Shown: piece by piece, positions 22,132 through 31,209 of the stretch | Position numbering within the stretch: the stretch's first letter is position 1 | Layout: each line of letters opens with the position of its first letter | NCBI RefSeq assembly: GCF_002742645.2 | Contig: NZ_CP033875.1 | Span: 3,698,001 to 3,762,000 of the forward strand | DNA from: Caulobacter sp. FWC26 | GTDB taxonomy: Bacteria > Pseudomonadota > Alphaproteobacteria > Caulobacterales > Caulobacteraceae | DNA length: 64,000 nucleotides | Direction: 5' to 3' | Program-made: the position numbers and the translations under genes | The notes under the pieces: generated by a model | Told to the model about the DNA's origin: nothing | The model's database searches: none | What the model saw: only the letters and a program-made list of their open reading frames with translations

Positions 22132-23583
22132 TTACTTGGTCAGCATCTCGCGGCCGGCCCAGACGCTGTGGGTGCCGCTGCTCAGCTTGTGGGGCAGGGC
22201 GACCCGGCAGACGACCTCGAAGCGCTTGGCGTCGACGATCAGGCACTCGGACGTTCCCTTGTTCTCGTCGATGATGAAGCTGACCAGATAGCCGTCGTCC
22301 TCGTCGACCGCGCCGACCTTGGGCGCGAACGGCGCCTCGCTGGCGTAGCGGCCTTCGGGCAAGCTGATCGACCAGCTCTCGCCGGTCTCCAGGTCGTGCT
22401 TGACGAAGCCGTTGAACAGGAACCAGCCCGGCTTGGCGGTGGTGGAATAGGCGTAGCGATAGGGCTTGCCGGCGTATTTCTGGTTGAACATGCCGAACTC
22501 CAGCACCCGGTCGTCCAGATGCTTTTCGGTCGTCTCGCCGGTCTTCAGGTTGAAGCGCCAGCGGTGCAGCTTGGGCAGGAAGCTGTGCTCGTCCAGATAG
22601 GCCATCAGGTGGCCGTGGCCGTCGGGCGCGCCCTCCAGCGGGCGGGGGATCGGCTTTTCCTGGAAGTAGCCGTCCAGCACCACCTCGTCGCCGTCTTCAT
22701 AGGCGTTCAGCCAGTGCAGCACATAGGTCGGCTCGGCCTCGAACCAGCGCGGTTCGCCGCCCTCGCGCGGCACCAGGGCAAAGCGGCTGGGCAGGCCCTT
22801 GTGCAGGCGCACCGCGTGGATGTCGCGCGCCATCAGGTCCTGGTCCCAGAACACCGGCAGGTCGTTGAGGATCGCGTATTTCGACGAGAACGCCATGTCG
22901 TGCGGCAGGCGCGGACCGGGCAGCGGCACGCCTTGATAGACCTTACGCTTTCCGTCGGCGCCGACCACGCCATAGTGCATGTAGGGCCAGGCCTTGGAGT
23001 AGTTGAAGAACATCAGCTCGCCCGTGGCCTCGTCGACCTTCGGGTGCGCCGAGACGCCCTCCAGCGGCGCCCAGCTGGCGACGCCCAGGTTCTCCAGGGT
23101 CAGCGGGTCCAGGCGATAGGCTTCGCCGCACTGGTAGAAGGTGGCGATCGCCTCACCGTTGTGGACGACGATGTCGGTGCTGGCGCTGTCCTTCAACGAC
23201 CCGTGAGCGCCGAAGCCTGGCCGCTTGGAGACCCCGGGGCCGTCCATCAAGCCGCCCCACAGGCCCTCATTGACCTCCTGCTCGGCCTCGAAACAGCGGG
23301 TGCGGACGAAGCGGTTGCGATAGGTCGCCTGACCGCCTTTGAACTCGATCTGGTGGATCATCCCGTCGCCGTCGAACGGGTGGTAGCGGCCGACCGGGTC
23401 ATGCACCGGGTTTTCGGTGTTGCGCAGATAGACCCCGTCGAGATCCGCCGGGATCGCGCCTTCCAGCACCTCCAGGTCCCAGGCGTTGACCTCCTCGTGC
23501 TGCGGCGTCCACGGGCCGGTCATGTAGGGATGGTTGGTCGGCCCCAGCGAGGTCCGCACGGGCGGCAGGCGTTCGACTTTCAT
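22132..23583 (-). CDS. Carotenoid oxygenase (RPE65 / lignostilbene dioxygenase family)
   Basis: A 483-residue seven-bladed non-heme iron enzyme that cleaves a double bond in carotenoids, stilbenes or similar. The four iron-binding His are expected in GVSAHPKVDE, LPHDMAFSS, VLHWLNAYEDGD and SSGTHSVWAG, all visible at the right order. NTENPVHDPVGRYHPFDGDGM near the N-terminus is typical. No signal peptide. Lignostilbene and apocarotenoid cleavers cannot be told apart here. ATG 23583 follows GGAGGATCC closely. Confidence 0.92.
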   Translation of the reverse strand: MKVERLPPVRTSLGPTNHPYMTGPWTPQHEEVNAWDLEVLEGAIPADLDGVYLRNTENPVHDPVGRYHPFDGDGMIHQIEFKGGQATYRNRFVRTRCFEAEQEVNEGLWGGLMDGPGVSKRPGFGAHGSLKDSASTDIVVHNGEAIATFYQCGEAYRLDPLTLENLGVASWAPLEGVSAHPKVDEATGELMFFNYSKAWPYMHYGVVGADGKRKVYQGVPLPGPRLPHDMAFSSKYAILNDLPVFWDQDLMARDIHAVRLHKGLPSRFALVPREGGEPRWFEAEPTYVLHWLNAYEDGDEVVLDGYFQEKPIPRPLEGAPDGHGHLMAYLDEHSFLPKLHRWRFNLKTGETTEKHLDDRVLEFGMFNQKYAGKPYRYAYSTTAKPGWFLFNGFVKHDLETGESWSISLPEGRYASEAPFAPKVGAVDEDDGYLVSFIIDENKGTSECLIVDAKRFEVVCRVALPHKLSSGTHSVWAGREMLTK

Positions 23584-23706
23584 GGGCGGATCCTCCGATT
23601 TTGGGCGGAGCTTACGATCGGTCAGTCTTGTTGTGCAAGTTTCCCTTTGGGGCGGGGGGAAGGTCGGGTTTCTGGAGAGGGTCTCAAGGCCGTTGGCGAC
23701 CCATAC

Positions 23707-23818
23707 TCGCCCCCTCCGCGCCTTCGGCGCTCCTCCCCCATAGGGGGAAGAAGGGAGCGCACCTTCTGCCCCCTATGGGGGCGGACGACCATGCAAAGCA
23801 TAGTCCGGTGGGGGCCTG
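23707..23818. repeat. Intergenic repeat family C, copy 1
   Basis: A GC-rich element of about 110 bp: CCCCTCCGCGCCTTCGGCGC, then CTCCTCCCCCATAGGGGGAAG and a second CCCCTATGGGGG palindrome, ending GGTGGGGGCC. The reverse complement of copy 2 (32585) matches it for most of its length. It fills most of the 319-bp gap between two minus-strand genes; nothing else is visible there. Confidence 0.75.
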
Positions 23819-23902
23819 CGGCCTGTCCGACTTCCACCCGTCCCGGAACTTCATCCGTCATCATCCGGCGCACGAAACGCGGGATCACGGAGCCAAGTTA
23901 CC

Positions 23903-25231
23903 CTACTGCCCCGCACTCACCCGCCAGACGACGTTGCCTACGTCATCGGCCACCAGCAGTGCGCCCGTCGTATCCACCGTGACGCCCACCGGCCGCCCCT
24001 GGGCCTTGCCGTCCTTATCGAGGAAGCCGGTCAGGAAATCCTCCACCCCGCCCGCTGGCTTGCCGCCGCTGAACGGGACGAAGATCACCTTGTAGCCGGC
24101 CTGCGGATTGCGGTTCCACGAGCCGTGCTGGCCGACGAACACGCCGTCCTTGTAACGCGCCGGGAAACTGGCGCCGGTGTAGAACGTCAGCCCCAGCGAG
24201 GCGGTGTGGGCGCCCAGGGCGTAGTCGGGGACGATGGCGCGCTCGACGAGGTCGGGGCGGCGGTCCTTGTCCTTGACGCGCTTGTCGACGTTCCGGCCGA
24301 AATAGCTGTAGGGCCAGCCATAGAAGCCGCCCTCGCGGACCGAGGTCATGTAGTCGGGCACCAGATCATTGCCCAGCTCGTCGCGCTCGTTGACCGAGGT
24401 CCACAGCTGGCCATTGGCCGGGTTCCACGACAGGCCCACCGGGTTGCGCAGGCCCGAGGCGAAGACGCGCTTTTGGCCCGTCGCCAGGTCGACCTCGAGG
24501 ATCGCGGCGCGGTCGACCTCGTTGTCCATCCCGTTCTCGCCGACATTGCTGTTAGAGCCGACGGCGGCGTAGAGCTTGGCGCCGTCCTTGCTGGCGATGA
24601 TGTTCTTGGTCCAGTGGTGGTTGATCGGACCGCCCGGCAGGTCGGCGATCTTGCGCGGCCCGGCCGAGATGGTCGTCGCGCCCTCGGTGTAGGGGAAGGC
24701 GACGATGGCGTCGGCGTTGGCGACGTAGAGCGTGTTTCCGACCAGGGCCATGCCGAACGGCGAGTGCAGATTGACCAGGAACGGCGTCTTCAGATCGGCG
24801 ATCCCGTCGCCGTCCTGGTCGCGCAGCAGGCTGATCCGGTCGGCGCTGGGCACGCCGGCTCCGGCCTTCTTCATCAGCATGGATTCGGCGAAGGCGCGGA
24901 TACCCTTGGGTTTGTCCTGGCGGGCGGGCTTGTTGCTCTCGGCGACCAGCACGTCGCCATTGGGCAGGACGAGCAGCCATCGGGGGTGGTCGAGGCCCGT
25001 CGCGAACGGCTGCACGGTGAAGCCGGCCGGCGCGCGGGGCTTGGCGTCGTTGGACCAGCCGACGACTTCCGACACCTTGACGGTGGGCAGCAGGCTGCGG
25101 CTCGGCTTGGGCAGGGTCGGATTAGGGCCGTAGCCCACCGTTGTGTTTTGCTGTCCCTGGCTTTGCCCGCAGGCGGCGAGGGCGGAGACCGCCACACCGA
25201 TGATCAAGATTTCGCGAACCTGTCGACGCAT
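23903..25231 (-). CDS. Sorbosone/glucose dehydrogenase-like PQQ beta-propeller lipoprotein
   Basis: 442 residues. The leader ends in a lipobox (VSALAACGQ), so the protein is lipid-anchored in the periplasm. The rest is a soluble quinoprotein propeller: FATGLDHPRWLLVLPNGDVLVAE, GGPINHHWTKNI, VFASGLRNPVGLSWNP, GGFYGWPYSYFG and VFVGQHGSWNRNP are typical of the GSDH/sorbosone dehydrogenase family, which oxidises aldoses or ketoaldehydes with PQQ. No pqq biosynthesis gene is in view. Enzyme activity is inferred. Confidence 0.85.
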   Translation of the reverse strand: MRRQVREILIIGVAVSALAACGQSQGQQNTTVGYGPNPTLPKPSRSLLPTVKVSEVVGWSNDAKPRAPAGFTVQPFATGLDHPRWLLVLPNGDVLVAESNKPARQDKPKGIRAFAESMLMKKAGAGVPSADRISLLRDQDGDGIADLKTPFLVNLHSPFGMALVGNTLYVANADAIVAFPYTEGATTISAGPRKIADLPGGPINHHWTKNIIASKDGAKLYAAVGSNSNVGENGMDNEVDRAAILEVDLATGQKRVFASGLRNPVGLSWNPANGQLWTSVNERDELGNDLVPDYMTSVREGGFYGWPYSYFGRNVDKRVKDKDRRPDLVERAIVPDYALGAHTASLGLTFYTGASFPARYKDGVFVGQHGSWNRNPQAGYKVIFVPFSGGKPAGGVEDFLTGFLDKDGKAQGRPVGVTVDTTGALLVADDVGNVVWRVSAGQ

Positions 25232-25303
25232 CGGCGCTTCTCCCCTTCAGCCTGCGTTCAACGCGCAGGGTCATGATTATGTTCTGAAGGAGAACGATAC
25301 GGT

Positions 25304-25975
25304 TTGCCCATGGTGAAGTTCCAGCCCCATTCCACCCCTGACCGCCGCTGTGTTCTGGCGGCGCTTATGGCGCTGTCCGCGCCGGGCGCAGCGTTGGCCG
25401 CCGTGCGCAAGCCCAAGGCTCCGCCGCCGGCGTCGGTTGTCGCGGTGCTGGGCGACTCGATCACCGCCGGGCTAGGCCTGGCGGCGGACAGGGCTCTGCC
25501 CGCGCGCCTGCAGTCGGCGCTGGAGCGAATGGGCGCACGGGTTCATGTGCGTGGCTTGGGCGTCCTGGGCGACACGACCGGGGGCGGTCTCTCGCGCGTG
25601 GACCGGGTGCCCGCCGAAACCCGCGTCTGCGTCGTGGCGCTGGGGGGTAACGACCTGTTGCAAGGCGTCGACCCGTCCCGGGCCAAGGCCAACCTGCGGG
25701 CGATCATTCAGCACCTGAAATCGCGCGGCGTCCGGGTCGTGCTGGCGGGGGTACGCGCGCCGGCGCTGCTGGGCGCGGCCTATGCCCGGCGCTTCAACGC
25801 CATCTATCCGGACCTCGCCCGCGAGCAGGGGGTCTTCTACGCCCCGGACTTCTTCACCGGCGTGATCGGGGTGTCGCGCTACATGCAGCGCGACGGCATT
25901 CACCCGAACGCGGACGGCGCACGGGTGATCGCCGAACGCCTGGCGCCGGTCGTGGCTCAGGCGCTGCGGGGTTAG
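25304..25975 (+). CDS. Exported GDSL/SGNH arylesterase (TesA-like)
   Basis: A 223-residue SGNH hydrolase. The catalytic Ser is in AVLGDSITAGLG, Gly/Asn of block III in ALGGNDLLQG, and Asp/His in RDGIHPNADGA. A Tat/Sec-like leader (RRCVLAALMALSAPGAALA) sends it to the periplasm. TesA-type enzymes hydrolyse short acyl esters and thioesters. TTG 25304 has an AAGGAG 11 bases upstream; ATG 25310 is the alternative. Neighbours give no pathway. Confidence 0.88.
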   Translation: MPMVKFQPHSTPDRRCVLAALMALSAPGAALAAVRKPKAPPPASVVAVLGDSITAGLGLAADRALPARLQSALERMGARVHVRGLGVLGDTTGGGLSRVDRVPAETRVCVVALGGNDLLQGVDPSRAKANLRAIIQHLKSRGVRVVLAGVRAPALLGAAYARRFNAIYPDLAREQGVFYAPDFFTGVIGVSRYMQRDGIHPNADGARVIAERLAPVVAQALRG

Positions 25976-25984
25976 GGAAAACCT

Positions 25985-26114
25985 CCGACCTCCCCGGCGA
26001 ATGCCGGGGCCCAGCTTCATTCGGTGAGTTGGATGTGAAAACGCCCTCCGCCGAGAGCCAGCGAAGGGCGTTGGTGGGCTCGATCTGGGCCCCGGCATTC
26101 GCCGGGGAGGTCGG
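25985..26114. repeat. Intergenic repeat family A, copy 1
   Basis: Two perfect 30-bp inverted arms (25985-26014 and 26085-26114; core CCCCGGCGAATGCCGGGG) enclose a 70-bp spacer. It lies between convergent genes and could fold into a long hairpin acting as a two-way terminator. Three further copies occur at 32996, 39713 and 53607. Confidence 0.85.
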
Positions 26115-26119
26115 CTTTT

Positions 26120-29100
26120 CTACTCCACGAGCGGTTTCTTGGCCGCCACGTGGTGCTGGCCGCCGAACACCCGGGCCATCAGCCGCTCGGCGCGGACCTT
26201 CAGGCCGTCCATCAGCACGAACACCACGGGGATGTAGAGCAGCGACAGCAGGGTCGAGGTGATCAGCCCGCCGATGACCGCGATGGCCATCGGCGCGCGG
26301 AACTCGACCTCGGCGCCCAGGCCGACGGCGGTGGGCAGCATGCCCGCGCCCATGGCCACCGTGGTCATCAGGATCGGGCGGGCGCGCTTGTGGGCGGCGT
26401 CGATGATCGCCGTGCGCTTGTCCATGCCCTGCTCCTTCATGGCCATGATCGCGTACTCGACCAGCAGGATCGAGTTCTTGGCCGCGATGCCCATCAGCAT
26501 CAGGATCCCGATCAGGGTCGAGATCGAGAAGCTGGACTTGGCCAGCACCAGGAGGCCGAACGCGCCGCCGATGGCCAGCGGCAGGGCCACCATGATCGTG
26601 ATCGGATGGGCGAAGCTGCGGAACAGCAGGACCAGCACGACATACATCAGCAGGATGCCGGTGATCAGCGCCCCCAGGAAGCCGGTAACCATCTCCTGGA
26701 TGAACTCCGCATCGCCAGCGGCCACTTCCTTGACGCCCGGGGGCAGGTTCTTGACCGAGGGCAGGTCGTGAACACGCTTGGCCGCCTCGCCCACCACGAT
26801 GCCGTCGAGTTCGGCGGTGATGGTGGCGACGCGGGCGCGGTCTTGGCGCTCGATCTGCGAGGGACCGGCGCCGAAGCGGATGTCGGCCACCGCGTTCAGC
26901 GGCACGGGCCCGTTGGGCGAAGGCACCTTCAGCGTCTGCAGCACGGCGATGTCGGCGCGGGCGCTTTCGTCCAGCCGCAGGCGGATCGGCACCTGGCGGT
27001 CGCCCAGATTGTACTTGGGCAGATTCTGGTCGACGTCGCCGATGGTGGCCACACGCACGGCCTGCGAGATGGCGCCGGCCGTGACCCCGGCGCGGGCGGC
27101 CTGGTCGGGTTTGGGCGTGACGACGATCTCGGGGCGAGCGATCGCGGCGGTGTTGACCACATGCGCCAGGCCCGGGACCGAGCGCATCTCGGCCTCGACC
27201 TTGCGGGCGGCGGCTTCGAGCGCCGGACCGTTATCGCTGACGAGACTCAGGGTGTAGCTGCCGCCGTTCGACGGGCCGCCCCCGTTGTTGCTGCCTGCCC
27301 CAATCCGCGCGCCGGGAATGGCGGCGAACTGGTCGACCATCTGACGGCTGAACACCTTCTGGCTGATCCGCTCGCCCTTGTCGGTCAGGTCGGCGGTGAC
27401 GCTGGCCTTGTTGACCGCGTTGTTCGACCCAACCGCCGCATAGACGCTGACGACCTCCTTGCGGGCGCGCAGCTCGCGGGTGACGCGCTGCACGATGGCG
27501 TCGGTCTCGTTCAGCGTGGCGCCGGGCGGCAGCTCGATCGAGAACTCGGCCCGGCCGCGGTCGACCTGCGGCTGGAATTCGAACGGCAGCAGGGTGGCCA
27601 GGTAGATCGACAGGCCGAACATCGGCACGCCCATCCACAGGACCTTCCAGCGATTGTTCAGGCCCCAGTCCAGGCTCTTCAGATAGGGACCCATCCACGG
27701 CGGGTCCTTGTCCTCATGCTTGGCGTCGGCCTTGAGCATGTAGGCGCCCATCAGCGGCGTCAGCAGACGGGCCACGACCAGCGAGAACAGCACTGAGATA
27801 CAGGCGGCCAGGGCGAAGGCCTGGAAGAACTTGCCGATGATGCCCGGCATGAAGCCCACGGGCGCGAACACCGCCACGATGGTGAAGGTGGTGGCCACCA
27901 CCGCCAGGCCGATCTCGTCGGCCGCCTCCATCGCCGCCGAATAGGGGCTTTTGCCGCCGCGCATGTGGCGGACGATGTTCTCGATCTCGACGATGGCGTC
28001 GTCGACGAGGATGCCGACGGTCAGCGACAGGGCCAGCAGGGTGATGCCGTTCAGCGACTGACCCATCGGCGCCAGGATCGCGAAGGTCGGGAACAGCGAG
28101 GCCGGAATGGCCACCGCCGCCAGCAGCGTGGCGCGCCAGTCGCGCAGGAACAGCAGCACCACCAGCACGGCCAGGATCGCGCCGACGATCAGGGCTTCCA
28201 TCGAGGCGAGATAGCTCTCCTCAATGTACTTCACGTTCGAGGTGATTTCCTTGATTTCCAGCTCGGGCCGCGCGGCGTCGAGCTTCTCGATCGCCTTGCG
28301 CACCTTCTGGGCGGTCTGGACCTCCGAGGCGCCGCGGCCGCGCACCATGTTGAAGGTCACCACCTCCTGGCCGTCGTAGCGGGCGCGCGAGCGGGGCTCG
28401 GCCCAGTGGTCGGTCACCGTACCCAGATCCGCCAGGCGCACCGTGCCGCCGGACGACAGGGGCACGCGCGTCTCACGCAGTTGCTCGATCGAGCCGGCCG
28501 CGCCCAGGGTGCGGATGGCGCGCTCGGAGCCCGAGACCGTCACCCGGCCGCCGGGCAGGTCGGCGTTGGACGAGACCAGGGCCTGGCTGACGGCGGCGGC
28601 GGTGACGCCGCGCGCGGCCAGGCGGTCGGGATCCAGGGCCACCTCGATCTCGCGATCGACGCCCCCCTGGCGATTGACCTGCCGCACGCCCTTGATGGCC
28701 AGCAGGGTGCGGCTGACCTCGTTGTCGACGAACCAACTGCGCTGCTCCGGCGTCAGGGAGGGCGCCTTGACCACATAGGTGATCAGCCCGCCGCCGGTGA
28801 CGTCGATGCGGTTGACGATCGGCTCCTGCATGTCCTGGGGCAGCGCGCCCCGCAGGTTGGACATGGCGTTGCGGACGTCGTTGGTGACCTGCTCGTGGTC
28901 CACCCCCAGCTCGAACTCGATGAAGGTGGTCGAGGCGCCGTCCACGACGGTGGAGTTGATGTGGCGCACCTGGCCCAGGCCCGCGATCGAGTCCTCGATC
29001 AGGCGGGTGACCTGGGTCTCCAGTTCGCTTGGCGCGGCGCCGGGGCGCACGGCCGTAACGACGACGAACGGGAAGTCGACGTCGGGATTGTTGTTGATCC

Positions 29101-29200
29101 GCATGCTGCGGAAGCCCGCCAGCCCCGCGATGGTCAGCAGGAGGAACAGCAGGATGATGGGGATCGGGTTCTTGATCGACCAGGAGGAGATGTTGCGCAT
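26120..29200 (-). CDS. RND multidrug efflux inner-membrane transporter
   Basis: A 1026-residue AcrB/MexB-type (HAE1) proton-driven pump. TM4 carries the proton-relay pair in VDDAIVEIENIVRHM; the N-terminal cytoplasmic-TM1 motif (PIPIILLFLLLTIAGLAGF) and two large periplasmic loops are in place, and the second half repeats the fold (LMGIAAKNSILLVEYAIMA). It pairs with the adaptor 11 bp upstream; no outer-membrane channel gene is here, so it must borrow a TolC-like partner. Substrates unknown: drugs, detergents or plant phenolics. Confidence 0.95.
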   Translation of the reverse strand: MRNISSWSIKNPIPIILLFLLLTIAGLAGFRSMRINNNPDVDFPFVVVTAVRPGAAPSELETQVTRLIEDSIAGLGQVRHINSTVVDGASTTFIEFELGVDHEQVTNDVRNAMSNLRGALPQDMQEPIVNRIDVTGGGLITYVVKAPSLTPEQRSWFVDNEVSRTLLAIKGVRQVNRQGGVDREIEVALDPDRLAARGVTAAAVSQALVSSNADLPGGRVTVSGSERAIRTLGAAGSIEQLRETRVPLSSGGTVRLADLGTVTDHWAEPRSRARYDGQEVVTFNMVRGRGASEVQTAQKVRKAIEKLDAARPELEIKEITSNVKYIEESYLASMEALIVGAILAVLVVLLFLRDWRATLLAAVAIPASLFPTFAILAPMGQSLNGITLLALSLTVGILVDDAIVEIENIVRHMRGGKSPYSAAMEAADEIGLAVVATTFTIVAVFAPVGFMPGIIGKFFQAFALAACISVLFSLVVARLLTPLMGAYMLKADAKHEDKDPPWMGPYLKSLDWGLNNRWKVLWMGVPMFGLSIYLATLLPFEFQPQVDRGRAEFSIELPPGATLNETDAIVQRVTRELRARKEVVSVYAAVGSNNAVNKASVTADLTDKGERISQKVFSRQMVDQFAAIPGARIGAGSNNGGGPSNGGSYTLSLVSDNGPALEAAARKVEAEMRSVPGLAHVVNTAAIARPEIVVTPKPDQAARAGVTAGAISQAVRVATIGDVDQNLPKYNLGDRQVPIRLRLDESARADIAVLQTLKVPSPNGPVPLNAVADIRFGAGPSQIERQDRARVATITAELDGIVVGEAAKRVHDLPSVKNLPPGVKEVAAGDAEFIQEMVTGFLGALITGILLMYVVLVLLFRSFAHPITIMVALPLAIGGAFGLLVLAKSSFSISTLIGILMLMGIAAKNSILLVEYAIMAMKEQGMDKRTAIIDAAHKRARPILMTTVAMGAGMLPTAVGLGAEVEFRAPMAIAVIGGLITSTLLSLLYIPVVFVLMDGLKVRAERLMARVFGGQHHVAAKKPLVE

Positions 29201-29211
29201 GGGGCGCGTCC

Positions 29212-30348
29212 TCAGCGGGCGGTCGTGGCGGGCGGAAGCGTCTTCTCGCCGCTGACGCGGACCAGATCGCCTTCGCCCAGGAAGCCCGCGCCCTCGACCA
29301 CCACGCGGTCACCGGCGGTCAGGCCGCTGGCGGCGATGCGGTCGCCGGTCGTGGCCAGGATGGTGATGCGGCGGAAGTGGACCTTCCGGGCCGCGTCGAC
29401 CACGAACACCCCCGGCTTGTTCTCGCGGTAGAGCACCGACGCGCTGGGCACGACCAGCGCGGGCTGGTCGCCGGCGTCGATCGTGGCGCGGGCGAACATC
29501 CCGGGACGGAAGCCGCCCATGGCGCTCAGCGCGATGCGCGCCGTGCCCAGGCGGCTGGTGGGATTGACCTCGGAGGTCACCAGGCGAACCCGGCCGGTCA
29601 TCTCGCCGACCTTGTCGGAATAGATGCGCGCGGGCATGCCGGCCTTGACGGTGGCGAGGTCGGTCTCGGGGATTTCGGCGTCCAGCTCCAGGCGGCTGTC
29701 GCGGACGATGCGGAACAGCTCAGAGCCGGCGCTGACGATCTGGCCCTTGGTCACGCTGCGGCGGCTGATCAGGCCGCTCACCGGCGCGCGGATCGCCGTC
29801 TGGGCCACCCGGGCGGCGATCTCCCCTCGCCCGGCTTCGGCGGCGGCGAGGTTGGCGGCGGCGGTCGCCTGGCGCGTCGTGGCCGTGTCCAGACCGGCTT
29901 GCGACAGGTAGCCTTTGGCCTGCAGTTCGCGGGCGCGGTTCAGGGCGGCGTTGGCCTCGGCGAGGGTCGCCTTGGCGCTGGCCACGCTGGCCTCCTGCTG
30001 ACGCAGCTGGGCGGAGATCAGGGTGTCGTTCAGCTTGACCAGCACCTGGCCCGCCTGGACGACCTGGCCTTCCTCGGCGTTGACGGCCAAGGCGGTCAGA
30101 CCGCCGGTCTCGGCGCCGACCGGCACCTCTTCCCACGGCGAGATGGTGCCCGTGGCGTTGATCTCGCGGGCGATCGGCTGGCTGGAGACGACGATAACGC
30201 TGACCGTGGCCGAGGCGGACGGCGCGGACTTGGGGGCCTTGGCCTTCTTGTCACCGCAACCGGCCAGGGCGATCGCACTGACGCCCAGGACCAAGACCAG
30301 CGCGCTCAAACCGGGGCGACGCCCGTTGATCCCGTGCAACACGAACAT
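29212..30348 (-). CDS. RND efflux periplasmic adaptor (membrane fusion) lipoprotein
   Basis: 378 residues with a lipobox (SAIALAGCGDK), an Ala-rich helical hairpin at about residues 115-175 (QLRQQEASVASAKATLAEAN) between two halves of a lipoyl domain, then beta-barrel and membrane-proximal domains (ARIYSDKVGEMTGRV). It links the RND pump to an outer-membrane channel. First gene of the two-gene efflux operon; no adjacent repressor except a TetR gene 3 kb away on the other strand. Confidence 0.94.
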   Translation of the reverse strand: MFVLHGINGRRPGLSALVLVLGVSAIALAGCGDKKAKAPKSAPSASATVSVIVVSSQPIAREINATGTISPWEEVPVGAETGGLTALAVNAEEGQVVQAGQVLVKLNDTLISAQLRQQEASVASAKATLAEANAALNRARELQAKGYLSQAGLDTATTRQATAAANLAAAEAGRGEIAARVAQTAIRAPVSGLISRRSVTKGQIVSAGSELFRIVRDSRLELDAEIPETDLATVKAGMPARIYSDKVGEMTGRVRLVTSEVNPTSRLGTARIALSAMGGFRPGMFARATIDAGDQPALVVPSASVLYRENKPGVFVVDAARKVHFRRITILATTGDRIAASGLTAGDRVVVEGAGFLGEGDLVRVSGEKTLPPATTAR

Positions 30349-30437
30349 ATCCCCAGCCCAAATTGGAAGCCCGACGGCCTTCTAGCCGAGAAACCCACGG
30401 TTGCTCAGTTAATTTACCGTAAGACGATAAGGCCCCG

Positions 30438-31070
30438 CTACACGCTGGGCGGTCCGTCCTTCTGGGCCGCCTGGGCGCGCAGGAAGGCGGGACGTTCGCG
30501 CATCCGCGCCCAATAGGCGGCGACGGCGGGCGGGAAATCGGCGTCGAGCTTCAGGGACTGGGCCAGCAGCAGCGCGTAGGCCACCGAGATGTCGGCGCCG
30601 GTGAAGCGGTCGGCGGCCACGAAGGCCGAGCGTTCCAGGATCGCCTCAAGGCCCCTCAGCCGCGCCAGGAACCAGCGGGCGTAGTCGCTGGCCACCTGGG
30701 GCTGGCGACGCTCTTCCGGCTCGAGCCGCGTGTAGCGGAGCACCAGGGTCTGCGGGAAGGTCAGTGTCGCTTCGCCAAACAGCAGACCGTTCAGATAGGC
30801 GCCGTAGCCGGACTCGTCGGGCCGCACCGACAGCCGCCCCGCGCCGTGGCGCATCGACAGGTACTCGATCATCGCGGACGACTCGGTCATCCGCGTGTCG
30901 CCGTCGACCAGCAGCGGGATGGTGCCCAGCGGGTTCTCATCCAGATACTCGCGCGCCAGGAAGCGCGGCGGGAACGGCAGCAGCTTGAGATCGTAGGGCA
31001 GCTCCAGCTCCTCCAGCGCCCACAGCGGGCGGAAGGAGCGGGCGTCGCGGCAGTGCCAGAGAGTGATCAT
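30438..31070 (-). CDS. Glutathione S-transferase family protein
   Basis: A 210-residue GST with a thioredoxin-fold N-terminal domain (MITLWHCRDARSFRPLWALEEL), cis-Pro GTIPLLVDGD and the gamma-glutamyl site MTESSAMIEYL, followed by an all-helical C-terminal domain (FTGADISVAYALLLAQ). It probably conjugates or reduces electrophiles in the cytoplasm. The residue in the usual catalytic Ser/Cys place is within CRDARSFRP and cannot be fixed by eye. Confidence 0.9.
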   Translation of the reverse strand: MITLWHCRDARSFRPLWALEELELPYDLKLLPFPPRFLAREYLDENPLGTIPLLVDGDTRMTESSAMIEYLSMRHGAGRLSVRPDESGYGAYLNGLLFGEATLTFPQTLVLRYTRLEPEERRQPQVASDYARWFLARLRGLEAILERSAFVAADRFTGADISVAYALLLAQSLKLDADFPPAVAAYWARMRERPAFLRAQAAQKDGPPSV

Positions 31071-31209
31071 GGGCGCTCCGATTGGGGGGATCTCCGCCCC
31101 CTTTGTCCTGCCGGGTTGGCCTGAAGGGCCTAAGATCCGTCAGGGCCACTTGCCGCCTCGTATAACGCTGATACGCTCACCTGAACAACGATAAGTCAGA
31201 GGGCGGGAC

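Noticed and set aside
22126..23982. 618-codon plus-strand frame over the carotenoid oxygenase
   Set aside because: Antisense shadow; the iron-ligand histidines and domain order are on the minus strand.
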